Translations under genes and position numbers: made by a program
In this document: one piece after another, positions 45,812 to 54,782 of the stretch
How positions within the stretch are numbered: the first letter of the stretch is position 1
Layout of the letters: every line of letters starts with the position of its first letter
Notes under the pieces: model-generated
What the model saw: only the letters and a program-made list of their open reading frames with translations
What the model was told of the DNA's origin: nothing
The model's database searches: none
Origin: Bacillus sp. Marseille-P3661
Lineage (GTDB): Bacteria > Bacillota > Bacilli > Bacillales > Bacillaceae_J
Direction of reading: 5' to 3'
NCBI RefSeq assembly: GCF_900240995.1
Contig: NZ_LT965954.1
Location: 1,029,135-1,093,134, forward strand
Length of the DNA: 64,000 nt

Positions 45812-46825
45812 ATGAAAAACGTGAAAAATCTACTTTTAATGTTAGTAATGTCAGCTCTAGTAATTTTTGCAGCTGCATGTGGCGGAGGTCAAGAATCTGC
45901 TCCGGAGGAAAGTAACCAACAAACAGAAGAGCAACCAGTTGAAGAAACTGCTGAATTAGAAGGAGAAGTCATTGTTGATGGCTCCGGTACAGTATATCCT
46001 TTGATGGCTCGTATTGCTGAAGAATATATGACATCTGAACAAGAAAATGTAAGTGTTCAAGTTGGTCGCGCAGGTTCATCTGCAGGTTTTAAAAAGTTCA
46101 TTCCTGGTGAAACTGATTTCTCTGATGCTTCAAGAAAAATTAAAGACGAAGAAATTGCTCAACTTGAAGAGCAAGGTTTAAAGTTTGGTGAAGATGTTCT
46201 TGAATTTAAAGTTGCATTAGATGGTCTAACAATTGTTATTAATAAAGAAAATACTTGGGTTACAGAAATGACTCAAGAAGAAATCGTGAATATGTTTATT
46301 TCTGGAAAATACAAAGAAGATGACAAAGTATTATGGTCTGATATCCGCCCAGAATGGCCGGCTGAAGAAATTAAATTTAATGGACCAAATGAAAACCATG
46401 GAACATATGAATTTTTCTATGAAACCATTTTAGATGAGCAAGATTTAGTATCTACTGTTAATCTTCAACAAGAGTATTCAACTTTAGTTGACCTAGTATC
46501 AAAAGATAAAAATGCAATTGCTTTCTTTGGTTATGGTTATTATGCAAGTAACACTGATAAGCTCCAAGCTGTTAAGATTGATTTTGGTAATGGCCCAGTG
46601 GAGCCTAGCTTAGAAACAATTGCTGAAGATGGTCCTTACGCTCCATTTACACGTCCGGTATTCACATACTTAAACGCTAAATATGCAGCTGAAAAGCCAC
46701 AAGTTCTAGACTATGCAAAGTATGTTGTTACAATGGCAGATGATTTTGCTGGCGAAACTGGATTTGCTCCTATTCCAGAAGATACACTAAATGGCTATTT
46801 AGAGCAATTAAACGCAATTAAGTAA
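45812..46825 (+). CDS. pstS: phosphate ABC transporter substrate-binding lipoprotein PstS
   Basis: A 337-residue lipoprotein with signal MKNVKNLLLMLVMSALVIFA and lipobox AAAC. The acidic linker is followed by the PstS fold: VDGSGTVYPLMARIAEEYM, the phosphate loop GRAGSSAGFKKF, and FSDASRKIKDEE. The C-terminal half has GPNENHGTYEFFYE and AIAFFGYGYYAS. It binds phosphate for PstCAB, but a strong terminator follows directly and no pstC, pstA or pstB is in the window, so it is an orphan gene. A PhoP box precedes it. Ribosome binding site aggagg. Confidence 0.93.
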   Translation: MKNVKNLLLMLVMSALVIFAAACGGGQESAPEESNQQTEEQPVEETAELEGEVIVDGSGTVYPLMARIAEEYMTSEQENVSVQVGRAGSSAGFKKFIPGETDFSDASRKIKDEEIAQLEEQGLKFGEDVLEFKVALDGLTIVINKENTWVTEMTQEEIVNMFISGKYKEDDKVLWSDIRPEWPAEEIKFNGPNENHGTYEFFYETILDEQDLVSTVNLQQEYSTLVDLVSKDKNAIAFFGYGYYASNTDKLQAVKIDFGNGPVEPSLETIAEDGPYAPFTRPVFTYLNAKYAAEKPQVLDYAKYVVTMADDFAGETGFAPIPEDTLNGYLEQLNAIK

Positions 46826-46841
46826 GATCTTATCCAATTAT

Positions 46842-46881
46842 AAAAGAGAGAAGTTAGCTAAAAAGTTAACTTCTCTCTTTT
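46842..46881 (+). terminator. strong terminator after pstS
   Basis: AAAAGAGAGAAGTTA and its exact inverse flank a 10-base loop, 17 bases after the pstS stop. Confidence 0.92.
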
Positions 46882-47077
46882 GTTTATTAGTTGGGGAATT
46901 ACAACAGCTCATTAAAAAGTTTACACTATAACCATTAGATATTTATTAAGCAGAGGGCGTGTACGGTAAAGCACAGCTCTCTTTTTGTATTCATTACAAA
47001 AACAATAGGAAATAGCCTATTTTAAACTTATCAGTGCCCATTAACTCTATCCTATTAACGAAAATTCCTTATACGGA

Positions 47078-47165
47078 ACCAAATCAACCGGTTATATGTA
47101 AGTCACTTTATAAGCCTTGCTTAATATTTGAACATCCTTTGCAAGCGTTGACGGGTTACACGATT
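47078..47165 (-). pseudogene. remnant of RlmCD-type methyltransferase 3' region
   Basis: The minus strand encodes [20 protein letters not shown] before a stop. This is nearly identical to the C-terminal part of the intact RlmCD gene 1.4 kb away (48532-48608), where it reads [20 protein letters not shown]. The rest of the gene is missing here. It is a partial duplicate or the scar of a deleted tandem copy. Confidence 0.85.
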
Positions 47166-47181
47166 TATTAACTCCTGCAGC

Positions 47182-47291
47182 TTATATTTCTGGCTGAGAG
47201 GCATTAGTTAAAGCCGCTTGCCTGATCATTCTTATTCGCCATTTAGTCAACACTGCAGCTCCTAAAATTGCAAAGGCTCCACCCGCAAAAA
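47182..47291 (-). pseudogene. remnant of a membrane protein C-terminus (MFS-like)
   Basis: On the minus strand about 35 codons read AGGAFAILGAAVLTKWRIRM and continue to a stop at 47182. A glycine/alanine-rich final membrane helix followed by a basic tail is typical of the end of MFS carriers. There is no start and no match to other genes in this window. Confidence 0.5.
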
Positions 47292-47340
47292 AGTGCCTAT
47301 CCCCTAGTGCGTTAATGCATTGATACACTAGGGTCAGGCT
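47286..47340. repeat. second copy of the GTGCGTTAATGCATT hairpin repeat
   Basis: Matches 41259-41310 with a few changes (stem AGTGCCTATCCCCTAG and its partner CTAGGGTCAGGC). It borders the DUF72 remnant on the same side as the intact copy borders the intact gene. Confidence 0.75.
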
Positions 47341-47426
47341 ATAAAATGACTGCTACATTCAGCTAATTTATCTTTTTGCTTAATTCTATTAGGATCCCCC
47401 CAACTTGTTAGACCTATATAAATCAT
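47341..47426 (-). pseudogene. remnant of a DUF72 gene 5' end
   Basis: This is nearly the same sequence as the first part of the intact DUF72 gene (42087-42188 region), including its start codon and gaggaggg ribosome binding site. A 15-base internal deletion and the loss of everything after about codon 29 leave only a stub joined to the hairpin repeat at 47286-47340. Confidence 0.85.
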
Positions 47427-47616
47427 GAACTCCCTCCTCTTCCAACGGAAATCAGGGTTGGTTTAGTGAGAGTTTATTCTAACAAGCAAAAAAATTTATT
47501 TTGGAGTTACACCTATGCGGCAGCAAATGAGATACTATTGATTATAGTTAATTTTAATAAACAATCTCTTCGTTAAAAGAAATGTTGGTATAAAAAATAA
47601 AAAATAAGGTGATGGT

Positions 47617-48354
47617 TTAAAAACCCACCTTCTCCAAATACAATCCCTCGGCATCCGCCATACGACCAGTTTGAATTCTTTCTTTTGATTCGAGAATACT
47701 TGGTATTGCAGCAGCATCTTTTTCTCCTAATCCAACTTCAATTAACGTACCTACAATTTTTCTCACCATATTGTAAAGGAAACCATTGCCACGCACTTTG
47801 ATTTCGATAAAGCCTTCAATTTCATTTATCTCAAGTGAGTATATTTCGCGCACCATGGACTTTTTCTTCGACTTTGCGTTGGAATATGAAGTAAAGTCAT
47901 GCTTACCTAGAAAATATTGAGATGCTTTTCTCATTTTTTCGATATCAAGCTTTTCCTCCACATGCATACTGTACTTTCGCATGAAGGGATGTGTATATTG
48001 CACGTTCCAAATCTTATACAAATACGTTTTATCTTTAGCATTATAGCGTGCATGAAAACGATCATCAGTTAACGTAACATCCACAACGCTAATATCATTA
48101 GGAAGATATCTGTTTAAATAATGCATAACTTCATCTTCTGTTGCATTTTTACGCATTTTAAAATTAGCGATTTGACCAAGAGCATGTACACCTGAATCTG
48201 TTCTTCCAGATCCAATGATTTCAATCTTTTCTCCTGCCAACTCTGTTAATACGTTTTCAATTTTCCCTTGAATAGTGTTATCACTATCACCGAGTCGTTG
48301 CCAACCTTTGTAACGGCCACCATCATACTGGATGGTTAATTTATAATTGTTCAT
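47617..48354 (-). CDS. truA: tRNA pseudouridine synthase A
   Basis: This 245-residue TruA makes pseudouridine at positions 38-40 of tRNA anticodon arms. The opening YKLTIQYDGGRYKGWQRLGD and the catalytic aspartate in GSGRTDSGVHALGQIANF are diagnostic. HARYNAKDKTYLYKIWN and the C-terminal GNGFLYNMVRKIVGTLIEVG also fit. Length is standard. It is a single gene here, away from the ribosomal-protein cluster where Bacillus usually keeps truA, so it may be a second paralogue. Confidence 0.93.
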   Translation of the reverse strand: MNNYKLTIQYDGGRYKGWQRLGDSDNTIQGKIENVLTELAGEKIEIIGSGRTDSGVHALGQIANFKMRKNATEDEVMHYLNRYLPNDISVVDVTLTDDRFHARYNAKDKTYLYKIWNVQYTHPFMRKYSMHVEEKLDIEKMRKASQYFLGKHDFTSYSNAKSKKKSMVREIYSLEINEIEGFIEIKVRGNGFLYNMVRKIVGTLIEVGLGEKDAAAIPSILESKERIQTGRMADAEGLYLEKVGF

Positions 48355-48467
48355 TGCTTTGCTTTCTCCTTATTTAATTACTTTGTCGCTTTGATACCTA
48401 CCGTGCTTATTAAAGGAAAGAATAACGATACGAAATTTTTACGTAAAGTCGTATACAATGTTTATTG

Positions 48468-49862
48468 CTATTTCCTAACCAGCATCACCACTGCTTCCAC
48501 ATGCGCCGTATGTGGAAACATATCAACCGGCTGGATGTAGTTCACTTTATAAGCTTTGCTTAATGTTTGAACATCCTTTGCAAGCGTTGACGGGTTACAT
48601 GATACATAAATAAGTTGTTTTGGTTTAAGATTTAGCACAGTTTCCAAGAATTTTGAATCACAGCCAGTTCGTGGTGGGTCGACAACAATGACATCTGGAC
48701 GCCACCCTTCCTTTTCCCATTTAGGCAGCCAGTATTCAGCTTTACCGACAACGTAATGGGTATTGTTAAATCCGTGCTTTTTGGCATTTTTCCTAGCATC
48801 TTCAATCGATTCCGCAATCGTATCCATACCACGGATTTCAGATGCACCTTTAGCAAGCCATAAGCCAATTGTCCCTACGCCACAATAGGCATCTACTAAC
48901 TTTTCTTTGCCTGTTAAATGCGCTGCTTTTTTCACTTCATCATATAGCTTTACAGTTTGGATTGGATTAAGCTGGAAGAACGCACGGGCCGATAGCTCAA
49001 ATTCCAAGTCACCCAATGCTTCTTGAATAACCTCTTCCCCTTCAAGATAGATCGTTTCTTCCCCAAAAATCAGTGACGTTTTCCCACCATTTATATTTTG
49101 TAGAATTGAAGTCACTTCTGGCAGCCTTTTCTTAATTTCTTGAAGAAGTAATTCTTTCTTGGGGATGTTGGCTTTCGTCGTTACTAACACAAGCTGAATT
49201 TCACCAGTTTGAAAGCCGACTCTAGTAATAATCGTCCGTACAAGACCGCTATGTTTTCTTTCATTATATATTGATATATCTAAATCCTCCAATATGGATT
49301 TCACAATCGTTGTCACTTTATTTGTACTAGAATGCTGCACCATGCAATCAGATATATCCACAAGTTTATGTGAATTCATTCCATATAAACCCGCTAAAAC
49401 TTTTTCTCCTTCCTTAGCGACCTGAAGCTGACTTTTATTGCGATAGCCCCATGGATTTTCCATCCCAATAGTTTCACGAATTTCAAGTTTATCCATAGCT
49501 AGTTTTGTATGGCGCTCGAATGCTTGCGATACTATATCCCGTTTTTCTTTAAGTTGCTGTTCATAATCTAAATGCTGCAGCTGACAGCCTCCACATTGAT
49601 CATAGACAGGACATTGTGGCACAACGCGATGTTCTGATTTTTTGCGTATTTTTTTTACTTTCGCTTCGGCAAAATTATTTTGTACTTTAGTTGTTTCAGC
49701 TACTACCACTTCACCAGGCAGTGCCCCGGGTATGAATACCGCTTGTTTTTTAAAAAAACCAACACCCTCCCCATTAATTCCAAGCCTTTTAATCGTCAAC
49801 GGAAACTCTTGCCCAACCTGTAATTGCCCTTGACTTTGTTGTTTTTCTTTAGCTTTAGTCAT
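48468..49862 (-). CDS. rlmCD: 23S rRNA (uracil-C5)-methyltransferase RlmCD
   Basis: The product is about 464 residues. An N-terminal TRAM domain ([20 protein letters not shown]) is followed by four cysteines for an iron-sulphur cluster ([14 protein letters not shown] and a later Cys), a SAM-binding [15 protein letters not shown], and the catalytic cysteine in [12 protein letters not shown]. TrmA/RumA family members in Bacillus methylate U747 and U1939 of 23S rRNA. ATG at 49862 is preferred to the TTG at 49880. A 3'-end remnant of the same gene lies at 47078-47165. Confidence 0.9.
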   Translation of the reverse strand: MTKAKEKQQSQGQLQVGQEFPLTIKRLGINGEGVGFFKKQAVFIPGALPGEVVVAETTKVQNNFAEAKVKKIRKKSEHRVVPQCPVYDQCGGCQLQHLDYEQQLKEKRDIVSQAFERHTKLAMDKLEIRETIGMENPWGYRNKSQLQVAKEGEKVLAGLYGMNSHKLVDISDCMVQHSSTNKVTTIVKSILEDLDISIYNERKHSGLVRTIITRVGFQTGEIQLVLVTTKANIPKKELLLQEIKKRLPEVTSILQNINGGKTSLIFGEETIYLEGEEVIQEALGDLEFELSARAFFQLNPIQTVKLYDEVKKAAHLTGKEKLVDAYCGVGTIGLWLAKGASEIRGMDTIAESIEDARKNAKKHGFNNTHYVVGKAEYWLPKWEKEGWRPDVIVVDPPRTGCDSKFLETVLNLKPKQLIYVSCNPSTLAKDVQTLSKAYKVNYIQPVDMFPHTAHVEAVVMLVRK

Positions 49863-50001
49863 ATCTAAATACGTCTCCAATTCACATTGATTTATATCTA
49901 CCTATTATAATTTGATTATTTGTAGAGAAGCAAACACTCAAACTGGTTTGAAAATCTTATTCATGGCAAAGCTGAATATAAGGACTATTCGAGGTGGTTT
50001 T

Positions 50002-50721
50002 ATGCATATCTTACTTGATTCACTTTTAGTAATCGGCCGAATTGTAACAATCCTGCCTTTCTTGCTATTCATCACGATATTTATGGGAAAACGTTCTGTT
50101 GGCGAACTCCCTGTTTTTGATTTCCTTGTTGTATTAGTACTAGGATCCGTTGTTGGAGCTGATATTGCAGATCCGAAAATCGAGCACATACACACTATTG
50201 TTGCAATAATAGTGATAGCCCTACTACAGAAGGTAATTATTCGGATAAAATTAAAAAACAGTAAAATCGGCAAACTGTTAACCTTTGAACCTACAATAGT
50301 TATTTACAACGGTGAATTCCAAAGAGAAAATATGGAGAAAATAAATTTCTCTATCGATAATGTGTTACAAAAGCTGCGTGAAAAAAATGTATTTCATGTA
50401 AAAGATGTTGAAATTGCCATTATTGAAGCAAACGGATCCATGTCTGTCCGTTCTATTCCCGAGAAAGAAACTGTCAAAGCTGGTGATTTAAAAATATTAG
50501 CTAAACCTGCTGGATATGAATTTCCCGTTATCCTTGATGGTGTTATCCAAACAGATTTACTTACTAGATTAAATAAAGATAAAATCTGGCTAATAAATCA
50601 GCTTAATTCAATGAAGATTCCAGATGAAACACGCGTCTTTTACGGAGGGTTAAATTCTAAAGGGGAACTGAATATATCGTTAAAAAAACAACAGGACCAA
50701 ACTCCACCCATTTATCATTGA
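50002..50721 (+). CDS. DUF421 (YetF-like) membrane protein
   Basis: A 239-residue protein from the ATG at 50002, preceded by gaggtgg; the frame runs back to 49912 without a site. Three N-terminal membrane helices (LLVIGRIVTILPFLLFITIF and two more) include the conserved KRSVGELPVFDFLVVLVLGS. Then comes the cytoplasmic DUF421 domain with VIYNGEFQRENMEKINFS and VEIAIIEANGSMSV. Relatives such as YetF are found in many spore formers; their function is uncertain. It is divergent from rlmCD. Confidence 0.87.
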   Translation: MHILLDSLLVIGRIVTILPFLLFITIFMGKRSVGELPVFDFLVVLVLGSVVGADIADPKIEHIHTIVAIIVIALLQKVIIRIKLKNSKIGKLLTFEPTIVIYNGEFQRENMEKINFSIDNVLQKLREKNVFHVKDVEIAIIEANGSMSVRSIPEKETVKAGDLKILAKPAGYEFPVILDGVIQTDLLTRLNKDKIWLINQLNSMKIPDETRVFYGGLNSKGELNISLKKQQDQTPPIYH

Positions 50722-50759
50722 ATGAGATAATGAATAATTAATTATTAAACAACTTAAAA

Positions 50760-50790
50760 ACCAGTACTGTATACTTCTCTCAGTACTGGT
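50760..50790. terminator. bidirectional terminator
   Basis: ACCAGTACTG / CAGTACTGGT with an 11-base loop, between the DUF421 gene (+) and pdaA (-). Confidence 0.85.
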
Positions 50791-50800
50791 CAAATGCTAT

Positions 50801-51616
50801 TTATTTGAAATAGTTTTGATAAAGTAATGGTTTAGGAAAACGATCTTTCACCATTAAATCATCCAAACTTTTAAATGTATAGCCTTCTTTTTTCAGGTCA
50901 TCAATCACTTTTGGTAACGCTTTGGCATTATCCTCCGAAACGCTGTGAAGTAGCAATATAGCTCCCGGATGAATTTGTTTCATAATATTATCGTAAGCAT
51001 ACTGCCAGCCCTTCTGATTATTAGTATACCAATCAACAAAAGCCAACGACCAAAATACATTTGTATATCCAAGATCTTGCGAAAGCTTTAGCGTTCTCTC
51101 ACTAAAAATTCCTCTTGGTGCACGAAGGTACAGCATGTCCTTACGTCCAGTTAATTTTTCATATTCCTCCGAAATCAATGTTAGTTCTTTTTTTAAACGG
51201 GTATCGCTTACTGCTGTCAAATCTGGATGGTGCCAGGAATGATTCCCAACAATATGTCCTTCTTTTATCATGCGTTTTACAAGATCATCACTTTCCGTTA
51301 TATAATGACCAGTTACAAAAAATGCAGCTGGAACTTTCTTTTCTTTTAAAACATCTAATATTTCTGCTGTATATCCATTTTCATAGCCGTTATCAAAGGT
51401 TAAATAAATATCCTTTTTACTAGTGTCGCCTATATAAACGGAACCATATTGTTTTAATAAATTTTCGTACATCGGACCAGCATCTGCTGGCTGGCCATTA
51501 CCGCCTTTTTTATAACCCCAATGAATCGGATTATTAGAAACTGATTCCGCAGACACAAGGTTTGTCATTGTTAAACACATTACAAATGCTATTACAAAAC
51601 ACAATTTGTTAACCAT
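50801..51616 (-). CDS. pdaA: delta-lactam-biosynthetic deacetylase PdaA
   Basis: A 271-residue secreted deacetylase with a signal peptide cleaved near VSAE. The mature start PIHWGYKKGGNGQPADAG and motif 1 in its PdaA form, YLTFDNGYENGYT (Asn in place of Asp), are diagnostic. Motif 2 is HIVGNHSWHHPD and motif 3 RAPRGIFS; LLLHSVSEDNA holds the last histidine. In spore formers PdaA removes the N-acetyl from muramic acid so that delta-lactam can form in the spore cortex, needed for germination. Sporulation promoters were not identified. Confidence 0.93.
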   Translation of the reverse strand: MVNKLCFVIAFVMCLTMTNLVSAESVSNNPIHWGYKKGGNGQPADAGPMYENLLKQYGSVYIGDTSKKDIYLTFDNGYENGYTAEILDVLKEKKVPAAFFVTGHYITESDDLVKRMIKEGHIVGNHSWHHPDLTAVSDTRLKKELTLISEEYEKLTGRKDMLYLRAPRGIFSERTLKLSQDLGYTNVFWSLAFVDWYTNNQKGWQYAYDNIMKQIHPGAILLLHSVSEDNAKALPKVIDDLKKEGYTFKSLDDLMVKDRFPKPLLYQNYFK

Positions 51617-51757
51617 AATAAAATACCTCCTTCTTTGCCAATCTTTACGCTTAGTTTTTGAAAGGAATACATTTTAATACCCAACATTAAATGGAAAAGA
51701 AAAGCGCAAGTCTAGGAAATAGGTACATAAAACTTACCTACAAGGTGACTACAAGGT

Positions 51758-51800
51758 ACAAAGTGACAGGCACTTGTTGTACAAAGTGACAGGCACTTGT
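51758..51800. repeat. two tandem copies of a short palindromic element
   Basis: ACAAAGTGACAGGCACTTGT occurs at 51758 and again at 51781. Each contains the palindrome AAGTG-ACAGG-CACTT. From memory, similar AGTGACAGGCACT words are scattered in Bacillus intergenic DNA. It lies between pdaA and the fumarase terminator; the rest of this gap shows no gene. Confidence 0.7.
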
Positions 51801-51860
51801 CGAAAAAATTGTTAATTGCGATTTTCAAGCAAGTAATAGGCACCTCAATCCACGCAAAAA

Positions 51861-51883
51861 AGAAGGCCCTAAGTTGGCCTTCT
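51861..51883 (-). terminator. terminator after fumarase gene
   Basis: AGAAGGCC / GGCCTTCT with a 7-base loop and an A-tract before it (T-tract on the minus strand), 15 bases after the stop. Confidence 0.88.
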
Positions 51884-51897
51884 CTCCGTAAATTGTA

Positions 51898-53442
51898 TTA
51901 GTTAAATACTTTTTCTTTAAATTGTGCTAATTTTTCAAGTGAGGTTTTTTCTACATCTTTGTGTAAGCTATTGCCGTGTGAATCCATTGTTACAACTGCT
52001 TTGAAATCTTTTACTTTTAAGTGCCACATTGCTTCTGGAACACCAAATTCAAGTAAGTCAACGCCTTCAACAGATTCAATACAGTCTGCATAATATTGAG
52101 CTGCACCACCGATTGCATTTAAGTACACACCGCCATGCTCTCCTAGTGCTTTCAATGTTTTTGGACCCATGCCGCCTTTACCCATTACCGCACGAATACC
52201 AAATTTCTTCATAATATCGCCTTGGTAAGGCTCCTCGCGAATACTTGTTGTAGGTCCAGCTGCTTTTACAACCCAATTCCCATCTTCATCTTTGGCCATA
52301 ACTGGTCCACAGTGGTAAACGATTTGGCCATTTAAATCAAGCGGTGCATCATGCTCCATTAAATGATGGTGGATAGCATCACGGCCTGTATACATCATAC
52401 CCGTAATGTTAACAACATCACCTACTTTTAATGAACGGATTTGTTCCTCAGTAATTGGAGCTGTTAGCGTCACTTCACGTGAATCCATATCTGTTTCCGC
52501 TGCAGAAGCAACTTCTTCAAGTGCTTTAGCAAAGTCTACATCTTCACCTTCTGTATAGTGCCACTCTTGGATTTCACCTGTTTCCGGATTTAACTTCACA
52601 CCTTGACGACGGAATGCCCAACAGTTGTAAGCAACTGATACATAGAAACTAGCTGGAATACGGTGTGCTACACCTACTTTACAGCCAAGTAATGTAGTTT
52701 CACCGCCGAATCCCATTGTTCCGATTCCTAATTCATTGGCATTGTCCATAACGTATTCTTCTAGTTTACGTAAATTTTCATTTGGATTTACATCATCACA
52801 ATTTCTAAATAACTGTTCTTTTGCAAGTTCGTAACCTAAAGTACGATCTCCACCGATTCCAACACCGATGAAACCAGCTGAACAGCCTTGTCCTTGTGCT
52901 TGGTATACAGAGTGCATAATACACTTGCGGATACCATCTAAGTCACGGCCTGCGCGTCCTAAGCCTTCTAATTCACATGGTAAGCTATATTGAATATTTT
53001 TATTCTCACAGCCTCCACCTTTTAAAATAAGACGAACATCGATATAATCTTTTTCCCATTGCTCAAACTTAACAACTGGAATACCTTCTCCAAGATTATC
53101 TCCACTGTTAGCACCTGTAATTGAATCAACAGAATTCGGACGGAGCTTAGCATCCTTTGTTGCAGCTGCAATCGCTTTTCGAATCGTATCTTTAATTACT
53201 AATTGGTTTACTCCAACTGGTGTTTTTACCTTAAATGTTGGTAGCCCTGTATCTTGACAAATTGGCGATACATTTTCTTCAGCCATAATAATATTATTAG
53301 AAATGGTATCAAGTGACATCGCTGCTCTCGTTCCAGCATTTTCACTTAATTTTGCCTTCATAATTGCACGGCGAACATCCTTTGGTAATTTTGTTGATGT
53401 TTCAACAATGAGGTTATACATGCTTTCATATAATTTTTCCAA
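51898..53442 (-). CDS. class I fumarate hydratase (iron-sulphur type)
   Basis: A 514-residue single-chain class I fumarase with fused alpha and beta domains. The alpha part carries ENVSPICQDTGLPTFKV, GGGCENKN and GCSAGFIGVGIGGDRT; cysteines here and further on are the likely [4Fe-4S] ligands. The beta part starts near residue 335 with LKVGDVVNITGMMYTGRDA and includes GPTTSIREEPY and AVMGKGGMG. It interconverts fumarate and malate in the TCA cycle. Many Bacillus use only the cluster-free class II enzyme, so this may be an additional isoform. Confidence 0.92.
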   Translation of the reverse strand: MEKLYESMYNLIVETSTKLPKDVRRAIMKAKLSENAGTRAAMSLDTISNNIIMAEENVSPICQDTGLPTFKVKTPVGVNQLVIKDTIRKAIAAATKDAKLRPNSVDSITGANSGDNLGEGIPVVKFEQWEKDYIDVRLILKGGGCENKNIQYSLPCELEGLGRAGRDLDGIRKCIMHSVYQAQGQGCSAGFIGVGIGGDRTLGYELAKEQLFRNCDDVNPNENLRKLEEYVMDNANELGIGTMGFGGETTLLGCKVGVAHRIPASFYVSVAYNCWAFRRQGVKLNPETGEIQEWHYTEGEDVDFAKALEEVASAAETDMDSREVTLTAPITEEQIRSLKVGDVVNITGMMYTGRDAIHHHLMEHDAPLDLNGQIVYHCGPVMAKDEDGNWVVKAAGPTTSIREEPYQGDIMKKFGIRAVMGKGGMGPKTLKALGEHGGVYLNAIGGAAQYYADCIESVEGVDLLEFGVPEAMWHLKVKDFKAVVTMDSHGNSLHKDVEKTSLEKLAQFKEKVFN

Positions 53443-53761
53443 TGTAAACTCCCCTTCCCCTTGCCTAATATAGAACCTTCTATAAAATTCCTATCATTCA
53501 GATAGAGATAAACATGCCATCTATTATTATAAGCCTTGTCTGATAATTTCGAAAGACTCTATGTCTGGAAATTACACTTTAAACCAAATTTTATATATAT
53601 GATCCGGTTATTTAGGCGTGGGGGGCATTATTGCATTTTTATTGTACTGAATTTTAGTCGCATTCTTGGGGGGATTTTGGCAAGAGGGATTCTTGCCAGC
53701 TTAAAAAATAATAGGGGATTTCTTACGTCTTTACTAAACTTTTGATCCTCTATCTCACTTT
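53443..53761. other. intergenic region upstream of fumarase, no gene
   Basis: About 320 bases without a supported gene. It includes a GC-richer patch with the hairpin GGCAAGA / TCTTGCC (about 53677-53697) and leads directly into the 203-bp array. Confidence 0.4.
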
Positions 53762-54485
53762 TAACCACTATTTTCGTGGAATTTAATGAAAATAACGTAC
53801 TATATGTCCGGTTAATCGCCACTAATAGTTGCTTTGAGGTCAATAAGGAACTATTTAGCCGCTTAGTTCTTCTCCACGCTACTTTTGCCGGACATCTAGG
53901 CCGCTATCCACCTAAAAACAGCTTGTTTCACAAGTTTACCGGACATTGGATCCGCTATTCCAGCTTTTAACCCCTGTTTCCGCTGAATTTAATGAAAATA
54001 ACGTACTTTATGTCCGGCTAATCGCCACTAATAGCTATTTTGGGGTCAATAAGGAACTATATGACCGCTTAGTTCTCCACGCGACTTTTGCCGGACATCT
54101 AGGCCGCTATTCACCTAAAAACAGCTTGTTTCACAAGTTTACCGGACATTGGATCCGCTATTCCAGCTTTTAACCCCTGTTTTCCTTGTATTTAATGAAA
54201 ATAACGTACTATATGTCCGGCTAATCGCCACTAATAGCTATTTTGGGGTCAATAAGGAACTATATGACCGCTTAGTTCTCCACGCGACTTTTGCCGGACA
54301 TTCAGGCCGTTATTCACCTAAAAACAGCTTGTTTCACAAGTTTACCGGACATTGGATCCGCTATTCCAGCTTTTAGCCCCTGTTTCCGCTGAATTTAATG
54401 AAAATAACGTACTATATGTCCGGTTAATCGCCACTAATAGCTATTTTGGGGTCAATAAGGAACTATATGGCCGCTTAGGTACCCC
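53762..54485. repeat. 203-bp tandem repeat, about 3.5 copies, with inverted ATGTCCGG words
   Basis: Landmark AATTTAATGAAAATAACGTA recurs at 53780, 53986, 54189 (one base changed) and 54392, that is every 203 bp (first interval 206). Inside each unit lie ATGTCCGG, a variant ATGACCGC, then CCGGACAT twice, spaced 51, 30, 51 and 71 bp (54010, 54061, 54091, 54142, 54213). CCGGACAT is the exact inverse of ATGTCCGG. Copies are almost identical, so expansion is recent. Each unit leaves a frame of about 70 codons open, which explains apparent small proteins there; none has a ribosome binding site. Confidence 0.93.
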
Positions 54486-54488
54486 CAT

Positions 54489-54671
54489 CTACCAATCCAC
54501 TCTAAATTGGTTAATCTTATCCTGCAAATCATCTAGCATTTGTAATAATCTGTCTATATCTTCAACATCCGCTTCTTCAGGATCAATGGTCTCCAACACA
54601 CTAAGCAATAAATTCAAACGGTTTGTTAAATAATCGATATGTGATTTTTTATCATGAATTGACTTTGCCAT
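54489..54671 (-). CDS. SE1561-like small protein
   Basis: A 60-residue acidic, helical protein: HIDYLTNRLNLLLSVLETID, then PEEADVEDIDRLLQMLDDL and a final QFRVDW. This pattern is that of the SE1561 family of short conserved proteins in Bacillales, as far as I can recall; no function is known. A ggagcgat site lies before the ATG. Its 3' end directly touches the 203-bp array. Confidence 0.7.
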   Translation of the reverse strand: MAKSIHDKKSHIDYLTNRLNLLLSVLETIDPEEADVEDIDRLLQMLDDLQDKINQFRVDW

Positions 54672-54734
54672 CTCAATGATCGCTCCCTTCTTCTTTTCAT
54701 AGTATCCAATCGATTACACTTTGACAAACAAATT

Positions 54735-54770
54735 AAAAGAAGATCATATGACAACTCACATGATCTTTTA
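54735..54770 (-). terminator. terminator after yfkD
   Basis: AGATCAT / ATGATCT arms, A/T-rich flanks, 13 bases after the stop of the yfkD-like gene. Confidence 0.7.
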
Positions 54771-54782
54771 GTTTATTCTTAC

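Noticed and set aside
48468-49862. Calling the methyltransferase a tRNA-specific TrmA
   Set aside because: TRAM domain plus cysteine cluster and length fit the rRNA enzyme RlmCD.
53776-54633. Series of small proteins of about 70-90 residues
   Set aside because: They are the same frame repeated every 203 bp in a tandem array, with no ribosome binding sites and with homogeneous copies.
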